Source of the DNA: Anaerolineales bacterium
Lineage (GTDB): Bacteria > Chloroflexota > Anaerolineae > Anaerolineales > E44-bin32
Reading direction: 5' to 3'
NCBI GenBank assembly: GCA_037382465.1
Contig: JARRPX010000009.1
Location: 49,360-113,359, forward strand
DNA length: 64,000 nt
This document shows positions 52,783 through 62,708 of this stretch, one piece after another; position 1 is the stretch's first letter, and each line of letters opens with the position of its first letter. The notes below the pieces were generated by a model. That model saw only the letters and a list, made by a program, of their open reading frames with translations, did not search any database and was not told the DNA's origin. A program made the translations under genes and the position numbers.

Positions 52783-53750
52783 TTATCCAACTCCATTACG
52801 CCGTTCAACGCTCCCAATGAGGCGGAGAGGACGTTCCGCTTGACCGTTCCGAGCTCCCCCGAAATTATAGCGCCTGCGGCCTGATGATGGCCTCCCCCTC
52901 CAAAAGAGGTCGCAAGTTCAGCGACGTTCACATCATCCTTGGAGCGCCAACTGATTTTAACCGATCCACCCTCCTGTTCCACCAGCAGGACGGCGATCTT
53001 CGCGCCCTCGATGGTCGAAAGGACGTTGATCAAATCGGCGTCATCGATGCCCGGATAACCGGCGATGTGCCGGTCTTCGAGGCTCAGGCTGGTAATGATG
53101 ACGCCATCGTGACGCTCCAACCGGGAGAGACCTTGGCCCCAGTAGCGCGCCGCGGCGAAAGTCCTCCGATTCAACGAGTTCTGATAGACCTCGGTCAACT
53201 CCGCTCCGTACTCGATCAGCGCTGCCGCGACGCGCAGGGTTTTCGCCGTGACGTTCGACGTTCGAAAACCGATCGTATCCGTCACCAATCCCAGCATGAG
53301 ATGCGTCGCGATCTGCGCATCCAGCGGAAGATCCAACTCGAGCAGAAAATCATAGAGGACCTGCGTCGTTGCAGCAGCGGTTGGCTGGACGATGTTGATT
53401 GCGGCAAAGTCTGTGTTCGTCGGATGGTGATCGATGTTGAGGTCCGGCTGGCCTTTGAGCGCAGCCTCATCGATCCCCAGCCTGCCCAGATCCGACACGT
53501 CCACTGCGATCAGGGCGCCGTAATCCGCCGGAAATTCCGTACGGATCTCATCCGTATTGGCGATGAAATTCAGCGTTTGCGGCACACCATCGACGAGAAT
53601 CGGCGTCGCTCGCTTGCCCATCTGCCGAAGGCTCCGGGAGAGCGCAAGCAAACTCCCCACGGCATCTCCGTCCGGACGGATGTGGCCTACAATGACGAAG
53701 TCGTCCTTCGCTTCGATTAGCCTGCCCGCTTTGAGAATTTCAGACTTCAC
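52779..53750 (-). CDS. nrnA: DHH-family phosphoesterase NrnA (oligoribonuclease / pAp phosphatase)
   Basis: 323 residues from a GTG that overlaps the rbfA stop. DHH motifs: GHIRPDGDAVGS, VDVSDLGR, IDHHPTNTDF and the GLVTDTIGF aspartate. The DHHA1 domain ends with FGGGGHHQAAG. Such enzymes degrade nanoRNAs and 3'-phosphoadenosine-5'-phosphate with manganese. It is a standard member of the nusA-rbfA-truB operon in Gram-positive and related bacteria. Confidence 0.92.
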   Translation of the reverse strand: MKSEILKAGRLIEAKDDFVIVGHIRPDGDAVGSLLALSRSLRQMGKRATPILVDGVPQTLNFIANTDEIRTEFPADYGALIAVDVSDLGRLGIDEAALKGQPDLNIDHHPTNTDFAAINIVQPTAAATTQVLYDFLLELDLPLDAQIATHLMLGLVTDTIGFRTSNVTAKTLRVAAALIEYGAELTEVYQNSLNRRTFAAARYWGQGLSRLERHDGVIITSLSLEDRHIAGYPGIDDADLINVLSTIEGAKIAVLLVEQEGGSVKISWRSKDDVNVAELATSFGGGGHHQAAGAIISGELGTVKRNVLSASLGALNGVMELDK

Positions 53751-54117
53751 TCATATCCCCATCATCCCCCTTTTCATGATCCAGCATATCGAGAAGCTCA
53801 TCGATTCGTGCGCCGCGTGTTTGGGATGCATCCCATCGAAAACGAAGTTTTGGAAACTGTCGTAATCGGATGCGGCCAGAAAGCTGTTTACGGATATATC
53901 CAGACGCTCCTTCGAGCGCGTGCAGCACTTCATCGCGGCGGTCATCGGAACCGATCGCCGTGACGTAAATCGTCGCATAAGTCAACTCACGATCCACATC
54001 TGCAGCCGTCACCGTCACCATCGAAAGCCGGGGGTCTGACATTTCGCGCTGCATCAAGACCGCCAGCTCCTCGCGGATGCGATCGCCTATCCTGCGCGCT
54101 CTTGCCTGACTCACCAT
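53740..54117 (-). CDS. rbfA: 30S ribosome-binding factor RbfA
   Basis: A 125-residue protein with VSQARARRIGDRIREELA, DPRLSMVTVTAADVDREL and RIRLRQFPKLRFRWD, the KH-like fold of RbfA, with a typical acidic C-terminal tail. It assists late 30S maturation. Nine bases separate it from infB. Confidence 0.94.
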   Translation of the reverse strand: MVSQARARRIGDRIREELAVLMQREMSDPRLSMVTVTAADVDRELTYATIYVTAIGSDDRRDEVLHALEGASGYIRKQLSGRIRLRQFPKLRFRWDASQTRGARIDELLDMLDHEKGDDGDMSEV

Positions 54118-54126
54118 GGCACGTCT

Positions 54127-55920
54127 CTATTCAACCGCGACGGTCTCTTCCGTGAAACACTCGAGTATGTCGCCCTCTTTGAAATCATCGAAGCCTTTGA
54201 CCCCAATGCCGCATTCGAAGCCTTCGCGTATCTCGCGCTCATCATCTTTGCCGTGCTTAAGTGAGGTTACGGGTCCTTCATACAAGACTTCGTCCCCTCG
54301 ACGAACGCGTATATTGGCGTTGCGGCGGATGACGCCCTTCGAGACCACGCATCCCGCGATGTTACCCAGCTTGGGGATACGAAAAACCTGGCGGACATCG
54401 GCGCGCCCGATGACGACGACCCGTTTTTCCGGCTCGAGCATGCCTTTCAAAGCCTTCTCGATATCTTCCGTCAAACGGTAGATGATGTCGTACAGCCGGA
54501 TATCGATGCCTTCGACTTCAGCCGCTCGTTTGGCGGCCTGATCGGGAGCGACGTTGAACCCGATCACGATCGCATCCGAAGCGGTGGCGAGCATGATATC
54601 GCTTTCGCTGATGTTGCCGGTGTCCGCGTGAAGCACGTTCACTTGAATGTCACCCGCACTGAGCTCGCGCAGCGAATTCGTGATCGGCTCGAGCGAACCT
54701 TGAACGTCGGCCTTGATAACCAGGCGCAGCTCCTGCGCCTCACCGGCCTGGAACGCATCGAAGATCTGTTCCAGGGACATCGCCGGGGGTTTCGATTTGC
54801 GTTCCTCCTCGGCCATCTTTCGATCCAACGTAGCGTTGCGCGCTTCGCGTTCCGATTCGTAGACCGTAAACAATTCGCCCGCCATCGGGACGTCGGATAG
54901 CCCGAGTATCGAAACCGGCGTGGACGGTGGCGCTTCTTCCACCGCATTGCCCTGGTAATCGAACATGGCCCGGATGCGCCCACAGGAAGTGCCCACAGCG
55001 ATGAAATCTCCGACCCTCAGGGTGCCATTTTGCACCAGCAGGGTCGCCACGACGCCCTTGCTTTTATCGAGCTCGCCTTCGATCACAGTTCCCAGCGTCT
55101 TCCCGTTGGGATTGGCTTTGATCTCGGTGGCATCGGCGACCAGCAGGATCGCCTCGAGTAAATCCTCGATCCCCGAGCGCAGTTTTGCCGATACAGGAAC
55201 AACCATCGTGTCGCCTTCCCAGTCGTCCGGCTGCAGACCCACGTCCGCCAATTCCTGTTTGACACGATCGAGGTTGGCTGAATCACGATCGATCTTGTTC
55301 AGCGCCACCAAAATCGGAACCCTCGCTGCGCGTGCATGCGCCAGCGCCTCCCTGGTTTGGGGCATGATCCCGTCATCGGCGGCAACCACCAGAACAGCGA
55401 TATCCGCTCCCTGGGCGCCGCGCGCACGCATGGCGGTGAACGCCTGATGCCCCGGTGTGTCCAGAAAAGTAATCGGGCGTCCGTTATGTTCGACCTGGTA
55501 CGCGGCGATGTGCTGTGTGATTCCACCCACCTCGCCTTCGGCGACGTTCGTCTCCCGGATGGCGTCCAGCAAAGTCGTCTTCCCGTGATCCACGTGGCCG
55601 AGCATGGTCACGACGGGCGCCCGGTCGACCAACGCTTCGGGATCCTCGTCGTCGATCATGCGCCGCCAATCCGGCACCTGTGATTCATCAGCGGCTTCTT
55701 CATGATCTGCGCTGATCATCTGCTGCGCTTCGAAGCCGAATTCTTCCAATAAAATCGCTGCAGTATCGAAATCGATTTGCTGGTTGATGTTCGCCATTAC
55801 CCCATTGGCCATCAATTGCTTGATGACCTCAATGGGACTGACTTCAATCTCCGTCGCAAGATCGCGAATTGTAATATTGGAGGGGATTTCTACTACCTTA
55901 TGGCCATTCTCACTCATCAT
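54127..55920 (-). CDS. infB: Translation initiation factor IF-2 (short form)
   Basis: 597 residues, shorter than most IF-2 because the long, repetitive N-terminal extension is missing. The N-terminal IF2N fold (EIPSNITIRDLATEI) is followed directly by the G domain (GHVDHGKTTLLD, DTPGHQAF, NKID) and domains II, III and IV. An ATG pair at 55920/55917 follows GGGAGG. IF-2 brings initiator tRNA to the 30S subunit; the initiator tRNA gene is also in this window. Confidence 0.95.
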   Translation of the reverse strand: MMSENGHKVVEIPSNITIRDLATEIEVSPIEVIKQLMANGVMANINQQIDFDTAAILLEEFGFEAQQMISADHEEAADESQVPDWRRMIDDEDPEALVDRAPVVTMLGHVDHGKTTLLDAIRETNVAEGEVGGITQHIAAYQVEHNGRPITFLDTPGHQAFTAMRARGAQGADIAVLVVAADDGIMPQTREALAHARAARVPILVALNKIDRDSANLDRVKQELADVGLQPDDWEGDTMVVPVSAKLRSGIEDLLEAILLVADATEIKANPNGKTLGTVIEGELDKSKGVVATLLVQNGTLRVGDFIAVGTSCGRIRAMFDYQGNAVEEAPPSTPVSILGLSDVPMAGELFTVYESEREARNATLDRKMAEEERKSKPPAMSLEQIFDAFQAGEAQELRLVIKADVQGSLEPITNSLRELSAGDIQVNVLHADTGNISESDIMLATASDAIVIGFNVAPDQAAKRAAEVEGIDIRLYDIIYRLTEDIEKALKGMLEPEKRVVVIGRADVRQVFRIPKLGNIAGCVVSKGVIRRNANIRVRRGDEVLYEGPVTSLKHGKDDEREIREGFECGIGVKGFDDFKEGDILECFTEETVAVE

Positions 55921-56032
55921 AAACCTCCCGCACGAGCCTCTTCGGCTGCGAAAGGCGAGCGGCCGATAAGGCTAGGGGAATAATATACTTCGTTTAATTT
56001 GCGCCTTGGCGTAACCAGGCTGCTGGCTCGCC

Positions 56033-56332
56033 TCAGCCATTTTGCTCTTTCACCAAACCATCCATGAAAGCCGTCAACTCCTGCCGGGTTTCCGGTGTGA
56101 TTTCTGTATTGAGGGCTTTCGCTAACGCACCATTCAGTGCGGCTTGCCAACACGCGCCGGAATCGTGCACGTACGCGCCCCGACCCGGTGCTTTACCACT
56201 CATGTCGATCTTCACACCCTCCGGACCTCGTACGATGCGGATCAGCGAACGTTTTGGCAATACCTCTCGACAACCCACACACGTCCGCTGCGGAACGTGT
56301 CGCTGATGTCGTTTTTTTGACGTCAATTTCAC
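56033..56332 (-). CDS. ylxR: YlxR (DUF448) family RNA-binding protein
   Basis: A 99-residue protein with TCVGCREVLPKRSLIRIVR and GKAPGRGAYVH, the YlxR signature (CxxCR and GRGAY). YlxR is found between nusA and infB in many bacteria and modulates RNase P or transcription. GTG start, with GGAGG only two bases upstream. Confidence 0.9.
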   Translation of the reverse strand: MKLTSKKRHQRHVPQRTCVGCREVLPKRSLIRIVRGPEGVKIDMSGKAPGRGAYVHDSGACWQAALNGALAKALNTEITPETRQELTAFMDGLVKEQNG

Positions 56333-56362
56333 GCCCTCCGCATCCCGGTGGAAGGGATTCCG

Positions 56363-58336
56363 CTAGTACCGATCTTCCCAATCCTCTTGCTGGCGCTTGC
56401 GACGACGAGTAACGATCATCTCTCCGCTTTCCGGGTCATACTCCACGATACGCTTTTTCCGTTTCCTGCGTTGCTTATCGTCGTCAAGATCATCTTCGTC
56501 GTCTTCTTCTTCCACGAGTTCTTCCAGCTCTTTCGGCGCTTCGAATTGAACCGGCGTCTTGAGTTCATCGATGGCTGCTTTGAACGCAGCTTCAAAAGCC
56601 GTCATCGGTTCGCCCGGTTCGGTTTCGGGCACGGCCACCTGTTCGGGCTCCTGCGCGACTTCTTCCGCCTCGGCAGGTTCCACGGCTTCAGCTTCCACGC
56701 CCTCCGGCGCAGCGGCGGCTTCCGCTTCGACGAGTTCGGGCTCTTCGGCCGCTTCTGTTTCGATTTCAGCTTCAGCTTCCACGCCCTCAGGCGCAGCGGC
56801 TTCGACTGCCTCCTCGACTTCTGGCTCGGCGGCAGGTTCTGGATACTCGAAGGCTTCGTGTTTCTCGCGGATTTCCTCGACGGCTTTCGGTCCGATTCCG
56901 GGGATGTTCAAGATCGCATCTTCATCGAGTTTCAACTTTTCCATCAACTGGCCGGCTGTTTTGTAGCCCGCTTCGTCGAGGAGATTGTAAACGCGAGTCG
57001 AGAGATCGAGTGCTTCAAGATCGACGTCATACGCCGTTTCCGGAATCGCCGACCGCACTTCATCGAGGCGCTCCTGCATGACCTGACGAACGGCAGCACG
57101 ACGGGAAACGACTTCGGATTGGACACGATCGACGAACTGCCGCATCTCCTGATACTCTTCGGGGGTGATCGGGCGATTTTCCGCCTTCTTGGCCAGAATG
57201 ACGTCAACCGCTTCGATTCCTTCTTTCTCCCGTTTGGCTAAATCTGCATATTCGCTGTCGGTTTGCAGCAAGTTAACCGAATCCGCCACGGCCTCGGGAA
57301 GGCTTTTAATATCGATGCGCCAGCCCGTCAGCCGCGCCGCGAGACGGGCGTTTACGCCCGCTCGTCCGATAGCCAGACTCAATTGATCCTCCGGAACCAC
57401 GACCATAGCCGTTTTGCCGCTTTCCAGATTGTCATCCAGATAGACGCCGGAGACGCGCGCGGGGCTCAATGCTTTTGCGATGAACGTGGCCGCATCCGGA
57501 TTCCATTCGATCACGTCGATCTTTTCATCGTTCAGATCACGCACGACCGACTGGATGCGAACGCCGCGCAAACCGACACAGGCGCCCACCGGATCGACGC
57601 CGTCCCGCATGGCGGCGACGGCCACCTTGGCGCGCTTGCCTGCTTCTCGGGCGATGGCTTTGATCTCGACCAGGCCCTGGTTGATTTCCGGGACCTCCAT
57701 CTCGAGCAACCGGCGCAGCATGGCAGGATGGGTACGAGAAACCACGATCACCGGTCCGCGAGAAGACTTGCGCACTTCGAGCACGTACACGCGGATTCGA
57801 TCGCGTACCCGGAAGCGTTCTCCAGGGATCTGTTGATTGCGCGGCAGTATCGCTTCCGCACGCCCGAGCAAGCCGACCATCACGGCTTGCGGGGTGATCG
57901 AATGCACCGTGCCGTGCACCATGTCCCCCTCGCGCTCGATGAACTCGGAGTACTGCGCTTCACGCTCTGCTTCACGCAAGCGCTGCAGCATCACCTGTTT
58001 CGCGGTCTGGGCCGCCACGCGACCAAAATCCTCGGGCGTCGACTCGACCATGATGACGCCGCCCAACTCCACCTCAGGATCGATTTTTCGAGCCTCGTCG
58101 ATCAAAACCTCGGTGGCAGGATTTTCCACTTCATCCACGACTTCTTTCTCGGCATAGACAACGATGTCGCCCGAACCCGGATCAATACGTACTTCCACGT
58201 TCTGCGCGCTGGAGGCGTTTACCGACCTGCGGTATGCGGAGGCCATCGCCGCTTCCAGTGTCTCCATCACCGTCTCTGCCGGTAGACTGAAGCGTTCGGT
58301 TATTTCGTTAAATGCAAGCGAAAATTCACTTTTCAT
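56363..58336 (-). CDS. nusA: Transcription factor NusA with acidic repeat extension
   Basis: The ATG at 58336 gives 657 residues. The N-terminal domain starts MKSEFSLAFNEITERF; then S1 (GDMVHGTVHSI), KH1 (HPAMLRRLLEMEVPEI; GACVGLRGVRI) and KH2 (VVPEDQLSLAIGRAG). A helix-hairpin-helix (DAILNIPGIGPKAVEEI) follows, and then an alanine/glutamate-rich tail in which APEGVEAEA occurs twice, and a basic end (KQRRKRKKR). NusA controls pausing, termination and antitermination. The tail is longer than in most NusA. A terminator-like hairpin lies in its leader. rimP is not found upstream. Confidence 0.93.
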   Translation of the reverse strand: MKSEFSLAFNEITERFSLPAETVMETLEAAMASAYRRSVNASSAQNVEVRIDPGSGDIVVYAEKEVVDEVENPATEVLIDEARKIDPEVELGGVIMVESTPEDFGRVAAQTAKQVMLQRLREAEREAQYSEFIEREGDMVHGTVHSITPQAVMVGLLGRAEAILPRNQQIPGERFRVRDRIRVYVLEVRKSSRGPVIVVSRTHPAMLRRLLEMEVPEINQGLVEIKAIAREAGKRAKVAVAAMRDGVDPVGACVGLRGVRIQSVVRDLNDEKIDVIEWNPDAATFIAKALSPARVSGVYLDDNLESGKTAMVVVPEDQLSLAIGRAGVNARLAARLTGWRIDIKSLPEAVADSVNLLQTDSEYADLAKREKEGIEAVDVILAKKAENRPITPEEYQEMRQFVDRVQSEVVSRRAAVRQVMQERLDEVRSAIPETAYDVDLEALDLSTRVYNLLDEAGYKTAGQLMEKLKLDEDAILNIPGIGPKAVEEIREKHEAFEYPEPAAEPEVEEAVEAAAPEGVEAEAEIETEAAEEPELVEAEAAAAPEGVEAEAVEPAEAEEVAQEPEQVAVPETEPGEPMTAFEAAFKAAIDELKTPVQFEAPKELEELVEEEDDEDDLDDDKQRRKRKKRIVEYDPESGEMIVTRRRKRQQEDWEDRY

Positions 58337-58373
58337 CGATCGCTTTTCCTCACCAGGTACCCTATTACGCAGA

Positions 58374-58396
58374 AAAAGTGGGCTCCACCCACTTTT
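58374..58396 (-). terminator. Attenuator-like intrinsic terminator in the nusA leader
   Basis: On the minus strand AAAAGTGGG and CCCACTTTT form a 9-bp stem around five bases, ending in TTTTTC about 40 bases before the nusA ATG and about 30-50 bases after the predicted transcription start. It would allow NusA to limit its own mRNA. Confidence 0.6.
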
Positions 58397-58432
58397 ACAC
58401 GTAACTTCTCGATTTGGAACCCTGCGTTTAAG

Positions 58433-58461
58433 ATTGTAGCATAGAGATATATACACTGCAA
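58433..58461 (-). promoter_or_regulatory. Predicted sigma-70 promoter of the nusA operon
   Basis: TTGCAG (58456-58461), 17 bases, TACAAT (58433-58438) on the minus strand; the start site would be near 58426, about 90 bases before the nusA ATG. Confidence 0.65.
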
Positions 58462-58594
58462 GTAATTGGAATTTATTCATTGCCGTGCGGTCTCAGCACT
58501 CTTCTGCGCGGTGTTTGCCCGAGGATCTCGACAAGTCACGGCTTTCACGACAGACATCTATAACGACCGGATTCTTCCTTCGACGAACGTTTGA

Positions 58595-58623
58595 ATTGAC
58601 GCTGGCCGCGCCTCCCTTTATCA
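58595..58623 (+). promoter_or_regulatory. Predicted sigma-70 promoter of gyrA
   Basis: TTGACG (58595-58600), 17 bases, TATCAT (58618-58623); the gyrA ATG follows about 36 bases later with GAGGTG as ribosome site. Confidence 0.65.
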
Positions 58624-58658
58624 TACCTGCGTGAACGCAACCCCCGATGAGGTGAAAC

Positions 58659-61148
58659 ATGGAAGTTGGATTGGTAAAGAGAATCGACATAGACAATGAA
58701 ATGCAGCAATCCTATCTGGATTACGCCATGAGCGTGATCGTCTCGCGCGCACTTCCCGATGCGCGCGATGGATTGAAACCCGTTCACCGCCGCATTCTTT
58801 ATGCAATGCACGCCATGGGTATCCGGCCGGATTCAGATTTCAAGAAATCCGCCCGCATCGTCGGTGAGGTACTGGGGAAATTCCACCCGCACGGAGACAT
58901 GGCTGTATACGATGCCATGGCACGCATGGCGCAGGTATTTTCGATGCGCTACCCACTCGTAGCGGGCCAGGGAAATTTCGGTTCCATGGACGGAGACCCA
59001 CCGGCCGCCATGCGCTACACCGAGGCGAGACTGACGCCGCTGTCCATGGAAATGATGTCCGACATCGAGAAAGAAACGGTCTCGTTCGTAGAAAACTTCG
59101 ACGGCTCGATGGAAGAACCCACCGTTATTCCCGCCGGATTCCCGAACCTGCTCGTGAACGGTGCGACCGGAATCGCCGTCGGCATGTCCACCTCCATTCC
59201 ACCGCACAACATGAGCGAAGTCTGCGACGCCTTGATCTACATGCTCGAGAATTGGTCGTCCATGGACTCGATCAGCCTGGACGACATCATGAAGTTCATC
59301 AAGGGTCCGGATTTCCCCACCGGCGGCATCATCCTGCACGGCGGCAAGGGACAGGATCTTGCGGCAGCGTACGCCAGCGGTCGCGGCAAGATCAAACTAC
59401 AGGCGAGGGCCCACATCGAGGAAATGAGCCGCGGCCGCTCCCGCATCATCGTCACGGAATTGCCTTATCAGACCAACAAGGCCAACCTGATCGAACGCAT
59501 TGCCGATTTGGCCAGGACCAGTCATCTCGAGGGCCTGGCCGACCTTAGGGATGAATCCGACCGCCAGGGATTGCGCATCGTTCTCGAGCTGACGAAAAAC
59601 GCCGATCCGCAGAAGTTGCTGCAGGAACTCTACAAGCGCACGCCGATGCAATACACCTTCAGCGTGATCATGCTCGCCCTGGTGGACGATGAGCCCCGGC
59701 TGCTCGGCCTGAAACAGGCGCTGCGCGTGTATCTCGAACACCGCATCGAAATCATCCGCAAACGAAGCGAGTACGATCTCGCACGTGCGCGAGAACGCGA
59801 GCACATTCTGGCCGGCTTGCGCATCGCAATCCAGAACCTGGATGAAGTCATCCAGATGATCCGCAGCTCGAAAGACGCCGCACAGGCGAAGAACCGGCTG
59901 ATGAAGAATCTCAAGCTGAGCGACATTCAGGCGACGGCCATCCTCGACATGCCGTTGAGACGCTTATCCAGTTTGGAGCGCAAGAAGATCGAAAATGAAT
60001 ACAAGAAAGTGGTCGCCACGATCAATAAATTGGAAGGGCTGCTTCGCTCGCCCAAGAAGATGCGCAGCTTGATCGCCGAGGAGGTCACGCAAATTCGAAC
60101 GACGTACGGCGACCGCCGGCGCACGCAGATCGTCGAGACCGGCAGCGGAAAGGGAAAACGCAAGGTTCTCACGGCTGGCGATCTCGCGCCCGCCAAGGAA
60201 ACGTGGGTCGTGATCCGCCGCGACGGTTTGATCTCACGCTCCCCGACGGCGCGGCTGCCCCGCCTGGCCAGCCGGAAGGCTCCCGGACTGGTGCTCGGCG
60301 CCAGCGTGCGCGACACGCTCTACCTCTTCAACAAGGAGGGACAGGCCGTCGCCCTTCCCGTTCATACCGTTCCCGAGTGTGACAAGCCCGAAGACGGTTC
60401 GGCCGTCGCCGGAATTTCTCCCTTCACACCCGACGACGAGGTCGTCGCAGGTCTGGCGTTATCTCCGGAATGGGTGGGACGGGAAAACAGGGGCTGCTTC
60501 CTGCTCCTTTGCACGCAGCAAGGTATGGTTAAAAAAGCAGATCTGGAAATCCTGCCCGGACCCTCTTCGCGCGCGTTCCAGGCCATTCGCGTCGCCGAGA
60601 ACGATCGCCTCGGCTGGGTGTGCCTGACGTGCGGCGGAGACGATGTGTGCATCGTCAACAGCGCAGGCATGGCGATACGTTTCTCCGAATCCGAAGTGCG
60701 CCCGACCGGGCTCGCTGCGGCCGGAGTCATGGGCATACGGATGGGGGACACAGATTGCGTAGTGGGGTTCGGTGTCGTGCGGCCCAAGAGGGAGCTCTTC
60801 CTGATCAGCGAGGACGGACAAGCCAAACGAAGCGCATTGAGCCAATTCCCCAGCCAGGGACGTTACGGAAAGGGTGTGCTTGCCTGGAAGTCCGCAGAAT
60901 CGATCCAGCTCATCGGCGCCGCCATCGGCACGCCCGGCGATCGTCTCGTCGTCCACCGCGCCCGCGGGGCAAGCCGCTCGCTGCGCTTCTCCGATGCGCC
61001 CCGCAAAGCACGCACGGCGAGCGGGAAACCCATCCTGGACTTGAAAGAGGGAAACCGGCTCGTCCTATTGACGATGGTGCTTCCAAGACCGGATATGGAG
61101 GTCAAATCCGAACCGAAGAAATCAAATGCTGCAAAGAAAAAGAAGTAA
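58659..61148 (+). CDS. gyrA: DNA gyrase subunit A
   Basis: An 829-residue type IIA topoisomerase A subunit. The winged-helix DNA gate has the catalytic Tyr120 ([10 protein letters not shown]). The quinolone-resistance region reads [10 protein letters not shown], where E. coli has serine-83: here Met81. The C-terminal wheel contains QGRYGKG, a degenerate form of the GyrA box QRRGGKG, which favours GyrA over ParC. The end is lysine-rich (NAAKKKK). With GyrB it adds negative supercoils. Its gene is divergent from nusA; gyrB is not in the window. Confidence 0.9.
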   Translation: MEVGLVKRIDIDNEMQQSYLDYAMSVIVSRALPDARDGLKPVHRRILYAMHAMGIRPDSDFKKSARIVGEVLGKFHPHGDMAVYDAMARMAQVFSMRYPLVAGQGNFGSMDGDPPAAMRYTEARLTPLSMEMMSDIEKETVSFVENFDGSMEEPTVIPAGFPNLLVNGATGIAVGMSTSIPPHNMSEVCDALIYMLENWSSMDSISLDDIMKFIKGPDFPTGGIILHGGKGQDLAAAYASGRGKIKLQARAHIEEMSRGRSRIIVTELPYQTNKANLIERIADLARTSHLEGLADLRDESDRQGLRIVLELTKNADPQKLLQELYKRTPMQYTFSVIMLALVDDEPRLLGLKQALRVYLEHRIEIIRKRSEYDLARAREREHILAGLRIAIQNLDEVIQMIRSSKDAAQAKNRLMKNLKLSDIQATAILDMPLRRLSSLERKKIENEYKKVVATINKLEGLLRSPKKMRSLIAEEVTQIRTTYGDRRRTQIVETGSGKGKRKVLTAGDLAPAKETWVVIRRDGLISRSPTARLPRLASRKAPGLVLGASVRDTLYLFNKEGQAVALPVHTVPECDKPEDGSAVAGISPFTPDDEVVAGLALSPEWVGRENRGCFLLLCTQQGMVKKADLEILPGPSSRAFQAIRVAENDRLGWVCLTCGGDDVCIVNSAGMAIRFSESEVRPTGLAAAGVMGIRMGDTDCVVGFGVVRPKRELFLISEDGQAKRSALSQFPSQGRYGKGVLAWKSAESIQLIGAAIGTPGDRLVVHRARGASRSLRFSDAPRKARTASGKPILDLKEGNRLVLLTMVLPRPDMEVKSEPKKSNAAKKKK

Positions 61149-61235
61149 ACCGCAGCGAAATACACCGACGCTGGCAGATCGACCCGAGTTGGCCGCCTCG
61201 CGCCTCTCGTCGATCGGGAATGGAAGCAACCGCCT

Positions 61236-62708
61236 TTATTGCGGCACTTCGTAGTAGATGCGAGTATCCGCGGAGGAGTACTCACTGGCGACGACGACCT
61301 TCGAGCCCTTGGTGAGTGTTCCCTGATACGGGGCATCGCCGTACGCAGCCAGCCAGCCGTCGAGCACAAACGGAATCACCCCGGCGGCGGCGATCCACTC
61401 GCCATTGTAACGGCGGGCAAGGTGCACGTGCGTTCCAGTGGCCTCGCCGCCTTCACAGGATGGATGTCCGAGAACATCGCCTTTTTGTACCCCTTCGCCC
61501 GCGGCAATGCGATCGTCCGTCGCCACGTGAAAGAAGAACAGCACCCAACCGGTCCGTTCGTCGCCATCCCCATCCAGGTCGAGCACCACGGCGGCCTCAG
61601 CGCTGCGTGAAATCATGCCGCCAGCCGGCGCCACGATCCATTCCGCGGAAGAGATACAGCCGCTTTCTTCGGAAGGAGGCCCGAAGTCCAGGGCGCCCAG
61701 CGGAAGGGCTCTGCCCCACGAGTAGTGTGGGCCCGCCGTGAAATCCCAGACGCGGTCCGTTGCAAAGGGAAGCGTCAGTTCCGGCTGCTGCAGATTGGCA
61801 GGGATGAAGTCTTCTTGCAGGTCGAATGGATTCCCCCAGAGGGAGACATACGTTTGATAGAAACCGTCCGGACTGACGGCCCGGTCGAAATCCTCCTGCC
61901 CGTACAGGCTGGCGAAGACGTACTGCACGGCAACCGTACCGGCGTTGAGCCAGGGATCGGGCCGCACGAGCAAACCGTCCGTCAATTCCAACTCCCGCAG
62001 ACTTCCCTCCCGCCAACCATAATAGCCATCGTTGATTTCCTCGGCCACCCAGATCAACTGTCCGAACAGCCCGGGAAATCGAGGGTTTTGGTATCCGAGT
62101 GGAAATCGGGCATCATCGCCGCTCGGAAAAGGCTGGGTCATCGCTTGCGTTTGATATTCCAACAAGGCCAGCAGCAATCTGGGGTTCACGGAGTAATTGC
62201 GCGCCACCACCTCGACCACGTCCCACGCCTCCCGCTGCTTGCTGTAGGCGTAATCAGACAAGCCGGCGAGGAAACCGGGACGCTGGCGTATTTCCCCGGA
62301 AACGTCGAACCCGACCGCGGTGGGGCCGTTGACGATCTCACTGTCCGGTAATATTTGAAACGGGGAACCCAACAAGGGTTGATAATAGGCCGGGATTCTC
62401 ATCGGGTAGCCCGGCGGAAGCGTCGTCACGCCGGAGGGCAGATCGGGATTTTCGGCCAGGATTTCTTCCACGCTGGTGTTGAAGTGCGCCGCCAACGCCG
62501 GCAGGTTGTCCCCATTTTGGGCCACGTAGTCGAACACCTCGCCCGGGGCATGCCGCGTACGAACGGGCAGCGGCGTCGGGCCGCTCTGCACGGTCGGACT
62601 CGCTGAAGCCGGAACGTCCGGCGTCGAAAACGGTACGGATGAACAAGCGCCTGTGACAACGAAGATCGCTGCACAAGCCATCAATATGCATGTAGATCGC
62701 AAATTCAT
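61236..62708 (-). CDS. Lipoprotein with LysM-like and M23 peptidase-like domains (copy 1)
   Basis: A 490-residue protein with a lipobox (VVTGACSS, near residue 22), a LysM-like repeat (YVAQNGDNLPALAAHFN...EILAENPDL), a central helical region with VNPRLLLALLEYQ and NDGYYGWREG, and a C-terminal M23-type beta domain ending in GTHVHLARRYNGEW. The HxH is kept, but the first metal-ligand segment (HxxxD) reads GALDFGPP, so peptidase activity is doubtful. It may bind or hydrolyse cell-wall glycan. Its start overlaps the stop of its tandem paralogue by four bases. Confidence 0.78.
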   Translation of the reverse strand: MNLRSTCILMACAAIFVVTGACSSVPFSTPDVPASASPTVQSGPTPLPVRTRHAPGEVFDYVAQNGDNLPALAAHFNTSVEEILAENPDLPSGVTTLPPGYPMRIPAYYQPLLGSPFQILPDSEIVNGPTAVGFDVSGEIRQRPGFLAGLSDYAYSKQREAWDVVEVVARNYSVNPRLLLALLEYQTQAMTQPFPSGDDARFPLGYQNPRFPGLFGQLIWVAEEINDGYYGWREGSLRELELTDGLLVRPDPWLNAGTVAVQYVFASLYGQEDFDRAVSPDGFYQTYVSLWGNPFDLQEDFIPANLQQPELTLPFATDRVWDFTAGPHYSWGRALPLGALDFGPPSEESGCISSAEWIVAPAGGMISRSAEAAVVLDLDGDGDERTGWVLFFFHVATDDRIAAGEGVQKGDVLGHPSCEGGEATGTHVHLARRYNGEWIAAAGVIPFVLDGWLAAYGDAPYQGTLTKGSKVVVASEYSSADTRIYYEVPQ

